A DNA stretch of 64,000 bases from Candidatus Collinsella stercoripullorum (GTDB lineage Bacteria > Actinomycetota > Coriobacteriia > Coriobacteriales > Coriobacteriaceae), in NCBI GenBank assembly GCA_019117005.1, contig DXAO01000014.1, positions 1 through 64,000 of the forward strand. Reading direction: 5' to 3'. Under the pieces are notes generated by a model. It was given only the letters and a program-made list of their open reading frames with translations, had not been told where the DNA came from and did no database searches. The translations under genes were made by a program, and so were the position numbers. Positions 33,811 to 40,981 of this stretch are shown here, piece after piece. Numbering within the stretch: position 1 is the stretch's first letter; every line of letters starts with the position of its first letter.

Positions 33811-35322
33811 CTACAACTGCGCGAGGGCCTCCTGCAGCACCTCGCCGTCGGCGCGGCAGGGCTCGGGGCCGTTCTTGCGCAGCATGCGGGTCTCGTGGCC
33901 CTTGCCCGTCACCACGACCACTGCGGGGCGCGTCGTCTCGCGCACGCAGGTGCGGATGGCGCGCTCGCGGTCGAGCTCGATCTGCCAGTTGTCGTTCCCC
34001 TGCTCGCTCACCACGCGCGCGATGGTGGCGCAGATGTCGGCCGGGTCCTCGGGGCCAGGGTCGTCCTCGGTGATCACGATGCGGTCGGCGTACTTGCCCG
34101 CCGCGACCCCCATGGTCTCGCGGCGGTCGACGCCTTTGCCGCCCGTCGCGCCGAAGACGACGGCGATCTCGCGGTCGGGGTAGTTCTCGCGCAGGTCGGT
34201 GAGCATGGTCTCCAGGCTCATGCCGTTGTGGGCGAAGTCGACGACGCCGATGATGAGGCCGGATGCGCTCGGGTAGAGCTCCATGCGGCCCGGGACGCGC
34301 AGCCGCTCGAACCCGTGGACGACCGCCTCGCGCTCGATGCCCAGGGCCTCCGCGCAGGCGACGGCGCCCAGCGCGTTGGAGACGTTGAACTTGACCGGGG
34401 TCGCGATGAGCATCTCATCGGTGAACCGCGGCGTGCGCACCCGGGCGACGATGCCGCGCTCCGTGTGCACGAGCCCGTCGGCGAACACGTCCGCGGAAGG
34501 ATCTACCATGGAATAGGTGATCACCCGCTCGCAGGGCGCGGCCGCCTCGAGGACGCGCTCGACATGGTCCATGTCGAGGTTCACCACCGCGATGCGGCTC
34601 TGGGCGAACAGCTTGAGCTTGCTTGAGAAGTAATCCTCGAAGCTCGGATGCTCGATGGGCGAGATGTGGTCCTCGCCGATGTTGGTGAAGGCGCCCACGG
34701 CGAACTCGACGCAGGCGGTGCGGTCGTACTTGAGCGCCTGGCTCGAGGCCTCCATCACCACGTGCTCGATACCGCTCGCCGCGGCGTTGGCGAGCTGGCG
34801 CTCCAGCTGGAACGCCTCAGGCGTCGTGAGCTTCGAGATCCCCGCGTCCACGCCGTCGTCGAACTCGATGCTGGAGAACAGCCCGGCCGCGTGGCGCCCG
34901 GCGCGGCGCGCATGCTCGTCGAGCACGCTCTTCAGATAGTAGGCGCTCGTGGTCTTCCCCTTGGTGCCCGTGAACGCGCACACCTTCACGCGCCCGGAGG
35001 GGTGGCCGTACGCGAGGTCGGCCGCGACGCCGAGCGCGCGGCGGATGTCGGACACGAGCAGGCAGGGCGCCTCGACCCCGTAGTCGGTCTCCGACAGGTA
35101 GGCCACGGCGCCAGCCTCGAGGGCGGACAGCAGGTACTCGCGCTTGAAGGCTGCTCCCTTGCAGGCGAACAGCGTTCCCGGACGGGCCTCGCGCGAGTCG
35201 TCGGTCGCGAAGGAGACCTCCAGGTCGCCGCAGCCATCGGGGCGCGACGCGAGGACCCCCGCTTCGGAGAGCGCGGCGATGTAGCGGTCGAGCGGGTAGG
35301 TGTTCTGGACGGCAGCGGCCAT
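33811..35322 (-). CDS. murE: UDP-N-acetylmuramyl-tripeptide synthetase (MurE)
   Basis: This 503-residue Mur ligase adds the third stem-peptide residue to UDP-MurNAc-L-Ala-D-Glu. The N domain (residues 1-110) is followed by the ATP motif FTGTKGKTTSAYY, the family's TTPEAFQLERQL and VMEASSQAL segments, NIGEDHISPIE, and a C domain with GATGGKGVDRRE and TGKGHET. The residue-selecting loop reads E-D-D-P-G (419-423) instead of the DNPR that recognises meso-DAP. The amino acid added is therefore probably L-Lys or L-Orn, in line with Coriobacteriia wall types. GAGGAGC precedes the ATG. It stands alone here; no other mur genes are near. Confidence 0.9.
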   Translation of the reverse strand: MAAAVQNTYPLDRYIAALSEAGVLASRPDGCGDLEVSFATDDSREARPGTLFACKGAAFKREYLLSALEAGAVAYLSETDYGVEAPCLLVSDIRRALGVAADLAYGHPSGRVKVCAFTGTKGKTTSAYYLKSVLDEHARRAGRHAAGLFSSIEFDDGVDAGISKLTTPEAFQLERQLANAAASGIEHVVMEASSQALKYDRTACVEFAVGAFTNIGEDHISPIEHPSFEDYFSSKLKLFAQSRIAVVNLDMDHVERVLEAAAPCERVITYSMVDPSADVFADGLVHTERGIVARVRTPRFTDEMLIATPVKFNVSNALGAVACAEALGIEREAVVHGFERLRVPGRMELYPSASGLIIGVVDFAHNGMSLETMLTDLRENYPDREIAVVFGATGGKGVDRRETMGVAAGKYADRIVITEDDPGPEDPADICATIARVVSEQGNDNWQIELDRERAIRTCVRETTRPAVVVVTGKGHETRMLRKNGPEPCRADGEVLQEALAQL

Positions 35323-35605
35323 ATGCGGTGCTCCTCACGAATCGGGTGCGCCCGCCGCGCGGCGCGGGCGGGCATCGGTCACATCGTAGCCGGATTCGCC
35401 GGCAGGGTACGGTTCTCGAGAAAGACTCCGCAGTTTGCGGGCCGCGGGTCGAGGAGGCGGCCAGGCGATGGGAGGACCGCGGACCGCCACCGGCCGTCGC
35501 AGCGAGCCGCGGGCCGCCGACGGCCGTCGCAGCCGGGCACCGCGCCCGCGCAACCCTAACCCTTCATCGCCTGCGGGCGGGCGGGGGCGAGGAGCCGGGC
35601 GGTCA
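35323..35605. other. intergenic region between murE and the transporter fusion
   Basis: The region is GC-rich and contains an imperfect repeat (GGACCGCCACCGGCCGTCGCAG / GGGCCGCCGACGGCCGTCGCAG). No RNA gene or riboswitch was recognised. Confidence 0.4.
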
Positions 35606-35614
35606 TGCTATCCT
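35606..35614 (+). promoter_or_regulatory. extended -10 promoter of the transporter fusion
   Basis: TGCTATCCT lies 190 nt upstream of the start at 35806. The leader between is GC-rich without a recognised riboswitch. Confidence 0.4.
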
Positions 35615-35805
35615 GTCCTCGAGGGAACCACCGATCAATCGCTCCCGCGCCCTGCGCGCCCGGCGAGGCGGATGCGGGCGAGGGCGAGGACGGTACGGCC
35701 GACCTGCGCTGATGCGGCCCGAGCGCATATGCGCCCGTCACGGGGCACCGGCTGCGGAGCCGACCGGCGCTCCCCGGACGTTCGCGAACCGACGAAGGGC
35801 CTCCC

Positions 35806-37824
35806 ATGCCTTCTCCACATCCCGCAACCGGCTCCCGCAGGGCGCTGGGATCGCTTCTCATCGCGGCGCTCCTCGCGTTCGTCGCGCTTGCAAGCGGTTG
35901 CACCGCATCCGGCGACGACGGCGCCTCCTACACGCTCGTCGAGGACGGCAAGCTCACCGTGGCGAGCGACCTCGCCACCCCTCCGTTCGAGTACACCGAG
36001 TCGGACGGTACCCCGCAGGGGTTCACCGTCGAGCTGATGGGCATGATCGCCGAGGAGATGGGGCTCGAACTCAACTACCTCCCGGCTCAGCAGTTCGACA
36101 CCATCATCCCCATGACCCGCCAGGGCGTCACCACCGACGTGGGCGCGTGCAACATCACCATCACCGACGAACGCCTGCAGGAGGTCGATTTCGCCGACCC
36201 CTACATGGACTCCAACCAGGGCGTCGCCACCGTCACGGGAGGCGGCTACGACACCGTCGACAGCCTGAACGCCGCGGGGGTGCGCATCGCCGTGCAGGCG
36301 GGCACCACCTCCGAGCAGTGGGCGATCGAGCACCTCCCCAACGCCGAGACGGTCACCTTCAGCGACTGGACCGCCGCCTTCACCGCCGTCATGAGCGGCC
36401 AGTGCGAGGGCGTCGTCTGCGACCTGCCCGTCGAGCAGTGGATGGTCTCCAACTCCTTCACCGGCATGCAGATCATCGAGGAGATCCCCACCGGCGAGCA
36501 GTTCGGCATCGCCGTGAGCAAGGACAACCCGGGCCTCACCGAGTCGATCAACGAGGCGCTCGCCGACATCCGCGCCGACGGCCGCTACGACGCCCTGTAC
36601 GAGGAGTGGTTCGGCGTGGCGCCGAGCTCCGATGCGGGCGGGGCCGGGCAGGGCGGCGACGGCAGCGCGTCGACCGACGCGGGCGAGTCCCTCGTCGTCA
36701 CCAGCGCATCCGCGAAGTCGAACGAGGACGGCGGCACGTCGGTCCTCGGCGGCATCGCCACCCGGCTGACCTGGGAGGCGACGACCGGGGCGACCGAGCA
36801 GGTGAGCTCGATCCGCCTCACCCTCCCCGAGGGCGGGAGCTTCCAGGACTCCCAGGCGACCGTCGTCGCCGTCGAGGACCTCACCCGCACCGAGCTCGAC
36901 GTCGAGGCGAGCATCGTCGACTCCTCGCTCCTCATCGAGTTCTCCGAGCCGGTCCCGGGCGGGACGCAGCTGAGCGTCGAGGTCGAGGGCGTCGTGTTCC
37001 CGAGCGCCGCCGGCGCCTACACGGTCACCGGAACCTACACGACATCCGACGGGGCCGAGCTCGACCTGCCCGAGAGCCCCACCATCGCCGTCTCCGAGAG
37101 CACCTTCGTGCAGGCAGCGGTCCAGTGGCTCGACGGGCAGCCGTGGGTCGACGCCTGGAACGCCAACCCCTTCCTCGGGATGTTCCTGCGCCCCCAGTAC
37201 ATCGTGACCTCGCTCGCCTCACTGTTCCAGGGCTGGGGCACCGCGCTGCTCGTCACGGCGATCGGCTTCCCGCTCGCCGTCCCCATCGCCCTGCTCTTCG
37301 CCTTCATGAAGATCAGCCGTCGCCGCTACCTGCGCGGCATCGCCGTCACCTACATCAACCTGCTGCGCGGCACCCCGCTGTTCCTGCAGATCTACATCGC
37401 GTTCTTCGGCTTCCCCATGCTCGGCTTCAACCCGCCGACCATCCCGCTGGGCATCGGCGTGCTCGCCATCAACTGCTCGGCCTACCTCGCCGAGATCTTC
37501 CGCGCGGGCATCGAGTCCATCCCCAAGGGGCAGTACGAGGCGGCGCGCTCGCTCGGCATGACCTGGGGCCAGACCATGGCGCTCATCATCCTGCCGCAGA
37601 CCGTCCGCCGCGTCATCCCCACCATGACGAGCGAGTTCGTCATGCTCTACAAGGACACCTCGCTGCTGTCCAGCGTCGGCGTCATGGAGCTCATGATGTT
37701 CTCGCGCAACCTGACCACCACGACGGGCAACATCACGCCCTACATCGTCGCCGCCCTGTACTACCTGGTCGTCACGGTCCCGCTGATCCGCGTGGTGACG
37801 AAGGTCGAGAAGCGCATGGTGTAG
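35806..37824 (+). CDS. amino-acid ABC transporter: solute-binding protein fused to permease
   Basis: This 672-residue protein begins with a lipoprotein signal (lipobox LASG-C32). An extracytoplasmic amino-acid-binding domain follows (~40-285, with LTVASDLATPPFEYTESDGTPQGFTVELMG and a family-typical FADPYMDSNQGVA). A beta-rich spacer domain (~300-440) comes next, then a HisM/GlnP-type permease (~465-672, with INLLRGTPLFLQIY, FRAGIESIPKGQYEAARSLGMT and the ATPase-contacting EAA loop). Fusions of binding protein and permease occur in GlnPQ-type systems. The inserted spacer is unusual, and no GlnQ-type ATPase follows, so the ATPase must be elsewhere. The likely substrate is a polar amino acid. 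Confidence 0.9.
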   Translation: MPSPHPATGSRRALGSLLIAALLAFVALASGCTASGDDGASYTLVEDGKLTVASDLATPPFEYTESDGTPQGFTVELMGMIAEEMGLELNYLPAQQFDTIIPMTRQGVTTDVGACNITITDERLQEVDFADPYMDSNQGVATVTGGGYDTVDSLNAAGVRIAVQAGTTSEQWAIEHLPNAETVTFSDWTAAFTAVMSGQCEGVVCDLPVEQWMVSNSFTGMQIIEEIPTGEQFGIAVSKDNPGLTESINEALADIRADGRYDALYEEWFGVAPSSDAGGAGQGGDGSASTDAGESLVVTSASAKSNEDGGTSVLGGIATRLTWEATTGATEQVSSIRLTLPEGGSFQDSQATVVAVEDLTRTELDVEASIVDSSLLIEFSEPVPGGTQLSVEVEGVVFPSAAGAYTVTGTYTTSDGAELDLPESPTIAVSESTFVQAAVQWLDGQPWVDAWNANPFLGMFLRPQYIVTSLASLFQGWGTALLVTAIGFPLAVPIALLFAFMKISRRRYLRGIAVTYINLLRGTPLFLQIYIAFFGFPMLGFNPPTIPLGIGVLAINCSAYLAEIFRAGIESIPKGQYEAARSLGMTWGQTMALIILPQTVRRVIPTMTSEFVMLYKDTSLLSSVGVMELMMFSRNLTTTTGNITPYIVAALYYLVVTVPLIRVVTKVEKRMV

Positions 37825-37979
37825 GCCGGGGCGCGGCCCGCAGAGCGGGAGCGACCACAGAGCCCAAAGCAGGCGCAGGGCGCGACCCATCGCCGCAGGT
37901 CGCGGGCCGGCGTTCCGGAACCCGGCCCCCAGGGCAGCAACGGTCTGGCCCGAAGCCCGGCCCGAAGGGCGCGGCCCTC

Positions 37980-38018
37980 AAAACGCGCAGTGCCGTGACA
38001 CGGAAGGCGTCACGGCAC
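37980..38018 (-). terminator. terminator shared by the hydrogenase operon and the transporter fusion
   Basis: A perfect 10-bp stem GTGCCGTGAC/GTCACGGCAC (37990-38018). On the minus strand GCGCGTTTTGA follows, so it ends the hydrogenase operon; it may also serve the plus-strand gene. Confidence 0.65.
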
Positions 38019-38103
38019 CGATATCTCTGCTTTCATCTGGAAACGGGAGCGGAACCGGGGCGCCGTCCCCGAGGCCCCGACCGGTTCCCGTCGGCTTGCC
38101 GGC

Positions 38104-38673
38104 TTACTCCTCGGTCGCCTGCCCGGCCGCCTGCTCAGCCGCCTGCTCGGCGGCCTTCTTGGCAGCGGCCTTCTTGGCCATCGCGGCGGCGACGCGCGCC
38201 TGCTGCTCCGGCGTGAGCTCCCGCTTGGGCTTCGCGGCGGCGCCGGCCCCCGCATCGCCCTTGCCCGCTGCGGCGGCCTTCCCCGCAGCGGCCTTCCCGG
38301 CTGCCGGCTTGGCCGGCTTGGCGGGCATGTCGCGATGCATCGTGGTCGTGGTGAGCTCGGTCGCGGCGGGCGTGCAGTGGACGTCCATCGACAGGCAGTG
38401 CTTCGGGCAGTCGTGCACGCACGACGCGCACTGGATGCAGCGGTACGGGTCGATGGTCCAGTTGCCCTCCTTGCGGTCGACCGCGATGGCGCCCACCGGG
38501 CAGACGCGCTGGCACATGCCGCACATGATGCACGCCTCGACGTCGTTCACCACATGCCCGCGCATGGCGGGGAACAGGCGCTCGATATCGCGCTTCTCAT
38601 ACGGGTAGCGCACCGTCGCCGGCTTGGAGAACAGCGAGCGCATCGTCATCTTCGCGAGCTTGAAAGATCCCAT
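38104..38673 (-). CDS. Ech-type hydrogenase ferredoxin-like subunit (NuoI homologue)
   Basis: This 189-residue protein carries two complete [4Fe-4S] motifs, CIMCGMCQRVCP (~48-59) and CIQCASCVHDCP (~79-90). In Ech complexes this subunit passes electrons from ferredoxin towards the NiFe centre. Residues ~115-189 are a long Ala/Lys/Pro-rich tail (PAKPAKPAAGKAAAGKAAA, then AKKAAAKKAAEQAAEQAAG), not found in typical NuoI or EchF. It is the last gene of the hydrogenase operon, 10 nt after the large-subunit gene. The conventional name would be echF. Confidence 0.85.
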   Translation of the reverse strand: MGSFKLAKMTMRSLFSKPATVRYPYEKRDIERLFPAMRGHVVNDVEACIMCGMCQRVCPVGAIAVDRKEGNWTIDPYRCIQCASCVHDCPKHCLSMDVHCTPAATELTTTTMHRDMPAKPAKPAAGKAAAGKAAAAGKGDAGAGAAAKPKRELTPEQQARVAAAMAKKAAAKKAAEQAAEQAAGQATEE

Positions 38674-38683
38674 GCGTCCTCCC

Positions 38684-39775
38684 CTAGCGCTCCGTGCAGC
38701 TGATGCACGGGTCGATCGTCAAGATGATCATGGGCACGTCGGCCAGGTCCACGCCCTGCAGGGCGCGCACCATGCCCGCGAGGTTCTGCGAGGTGGGCGT
38801 GCGCAGACGGAAGCGATCCAGGTACTTGGTGCCGTTGCCGCGCACGTAGTAGAACGCCTCGCCGCGCGGCTGCTCGATCAGCACGTGGGCGCGGCCCTCC
38901 GGCGGCACCACCTTGGGGCCGGGCTTCCCGCCGATGCCGTCGTGCGGGATCTTGGCCACGAGCTCCTTGATGATGTCGATCGCCTGGTAGACCTCCTCGC
39001 AGCGGACCTTGCAGCGGGCATAGCAGTCGCACTCCGTGGAGATGATCGGCTCGAAGTGCTCGAGGTCGCCGTAGGCCCCGAACCCGGTCGAGCGCATGTC
39101 GTGCTCGATGCCCGAGCCCTTGGCGAACGGCCCGACCATGGAAAGCTCGAGGGCGTCCTCGAACGAGATGTAGCCCACCCCGCACAGGCGGCTGCGCACC
39201 GAATCGTCGTTCAGCATCGTGTCGACGATGATCTTGTACTCGCGGCGCAGGCCGTCGAGCTCCTCGCAGACATCGCGCAGCATCGCGTCGTCGATATCGT
39301 GCGCCATGCCGCCCACGATCACGATGGACAGGATGATGCGCCCGCCGCAGGTCCTCTGGAAGATGTCGAGGATGGTCTCGCGCAGGCGCCAGCAGTGGTT
39401 GAAGAGGCTCTCGAACCCGAAGCCGTCGGCGAGCAGGCCGAGCCACAGCAGGTGCGAGTGGATGCGCGAGAGCTCCTCGAGGATGGCGCGCAGGTAGTCG
39501 ACGCGGCGCGGCACCTCGATCCCGAGCAGCTTCTCGGTCGCGGCGGCGTACCCGTAGCCGTGACCGAAGCTGCAGATGCCGCAGACGCGCTCCGCGACGT
39601 AGACGAACTGGTTGTAATCGCGCTTCTGGACGAGCTTCTCCAGGCCGCGGTGCACGAAGCCGATCTGAGGGATGGCCTCGACCACGTGCTCGTCCTCGAC
39701 CACGAGGTCGAGGTGGACCGGCTCGGGCAGCACGGGGTGCTGCGGGCCGAACGGGATGACGGTACGGGTCGCCAT
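38684..39775 (-). CDS. Ech-type [NiFe] hydrogenase large subunit
   Basis: This 363-residue protein belongs to the NuoD/large-subunit family and has both NiFe-binding cysteine pairs: RVCGIC (C65, C68) and DPCISCTER at the C terminus (C357, C360). This separates a true group 4 [NiFe] hydrogenase from complex-I NuoD, which lacks these cysteines. The protein ends just after the second motif, so no C-terminal peptide needs cleavage. Maturation (hyp) genes are not in the window. It lies 3 nt after the NuoC-like gene. The conventional name would be echE. Confidence 0.9.
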   Translation of the reverse strand: MATRTVIPFGPQHPVLPEPVHLDLVVEDEHVVEAIPQIGFVHRGLEKLVQKRDYNQFVYVAERVCGICSFGHGYGYAAATEKLLGIEVPRRVDYLRAILEELSRIHSHLLWLGLLADGFGFESLFNHCWRLRETILDIFQRTCGGRIILSIVIVGGMAHDIDDAMLRDVCEELDGLRREYKIIVDTMLNDDSVRSRLCGVGYISFEDALELSMVGPFAKGSGIEHDMRSTGFGAYGDLEHFEPIISTECDCYARCKVRCEEVYQAIDIIKELVAKIPHDGIGGKPGPKVVPPEGRAHVLIEQPRGEAFYYVRGNGTKYLDRFRLRTPTSQNLAGMVRALQGVDLADVPMIILTIDPCISCTER

Positions 39776-39778
39776 GCG

Positions 39779-40459
39779 CTACTCCCCCTCCTTCTTGGCG
39801 CGCGCCTCGAGGGCGGCGCGGACCTTCGCGGCCTTCTCCGGATCCATGGCGGCGAGCTTGGCCTCCATCTTGGCGGCGCGCTCGGCCGCCGTGGGCTTGG
39901 GCGCCGGGGCACCCTCGGACGCATCCGACGCCGCCTTCGGGGCCATGGCGTCCACCGCCGCGACCGCCTTCGCATCGGCCGCCGCGCGGTCCTCGGTGAG
40001 GGCGCGCTCGGCGCTCGCGGCCTCGGCGGCCTCGCGCGCCGCCTTGGCCTCCTTGGCCGCCTTCGCCGCGCGCAGCTTCGCCGCCTTCTCGCGCTCGGCC
40101 TTCATCTCCGGGGTGATGACCGTCATGGGAGAGGTCTCGGCCAGGTTGAAGAAGTGCCCGCCGAAGTCGAGCTTCATGTTGATGAAGTTCACGCCGAACA
40201 GGTCGTGCGCCTCGTTCTCGTACGAGAAGGCCGCGAAGTACAGCCCCTGGATGGAGGGCACCTCGGCGTTCTCGGGCAGGCTCACGCACAGGTTGAGCGC
40301 GTTGTCCCGCGTCTCGTCGTAGAAGGTGTACACCAGGTCGATCCCGCCCTCGGGGAACTCGGCGCACAGCTGGATGAATCGCATGCCCTCGTGCTTCAGG
40401 GTCTGCACGCGGGTGAGCAGGTCGCCCAAGGGCGCGTCGACGAATTCGGTCGTGTACAT
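39779..40459 (-). CDS. Ech-type hydrogenase subunit (NuoC homologue) with long charged tail
   Basis: This 226-residue protein has a NuoC-like part (~1-120): FIQLCAEFPEGGIDLVYTFYD, EVPSIQGLYFAAFSYENEAHDLFGVNFI and the C-terminal FFNLAE. The remaining ~105 residues are Ala/Lys/Glu-rich (EKAAKLRAAKAAKEAKAAREAA), predicted here to be helical. No such tail is usual in EchD or NuoC, and the downstream ferredoxin-like subunit has a similar one. The start ATG follows directly after the stop of the small-subunit gene. The conventional name would be echD. Confidence 0.85.
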   Translation of the reverse strand: MYTTEFVDAPLGDLLTRVQTLKHEGMRFIQLCAEFPEGGIDLVYTFYDETRDNALNLCVSLPENAEVPSIQGLYFAAFSYENEAHDLFGVNFINMKLDFGGHFFNLAETSPMTVITPEMKAEREKAAKLRAAKAAKEAKAAREAAEAASAERALTEDRAAADAKAVAAVDAMAPKAASDASEGAPAPKPTAAERAAKMEAKLAAMDPEKAAKVRAALEARAKKEGE

Positions 40460-40969
40460 CTACTCCCTCTCCTCCATGGCCTTGAGCCGTGCGTTCACCG
40501 CGTCGTCGTCGAGCAGGTCCTCCGGATCGGTCAGCACCTCGCCCGCCTCGATGCGGCGCGCCTTCTCGTCCAGGATCTCCACGCCCTTGAGCACAGCGTC
40601 GATGATGGTCTCGGGGCGCACGGCGCAACCCGGCGCGTAGACGTCCACCGGGATCGCCTTGTCCACGCCGCCGATGACGTTGTAGCAGTCGCGGAACACG
40701 CCGCCGGTGCACGCGCAGATGCCGCAGGCCACGACGACCTTGGGCTCGAGCATCTGGCTGTAGATGTGGCGCACCACGCGGATGTTCTGCGCGTTGATGG
40801 AGCCGGTCACCAGGAAGATGTCGGCGTGCTTGGGGTTGCCCGTGTTGATGATGCCGAACCGCTCGATATCGTACAGGGGCGTGAGCGAGTCGAGCACCTC
40901 GATGTCGCAGCCGTTGCAGCTCGACCCGTCATAGTGGATGAGCCACGGCGATTTGGATGAATATGCCAT
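40460..40969 (-). CDS. Ech-type hydrogenase small subunit (NuoB homologue)
   Basis: This 169-residue protein has a single [4Fe-4S] cluster, as in NuoB/EchC: C18 and C21 (SSCNGCDIEVL), and cysteines in CGICACTGGVF and YAPGCAVRPE. The cluster is proximal to the NiFe site. It lies 12 nt after the fused membrane gene and directly abuts the NuoC-like gene. The conventional name would be echC. Confidence 0.9.
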   Translation of the reverse strand: MAYSSKSPWLIHYDGSSCNGCDIEVLDSLTPLYDIERFGIINTGNPKHADIFLVTGSINAQNIRVVRHIYSQMLEPKVVVACGICACTGGVFRDCYNVIGGVDKAIPVDVYAPGCAVRPETIIDAVLKGVEILDEKARRIEAGEVLTDPEDLLDDDAVNARLKAMEERE

Positions 40970-40981
40970 ACCACTCGCTCC

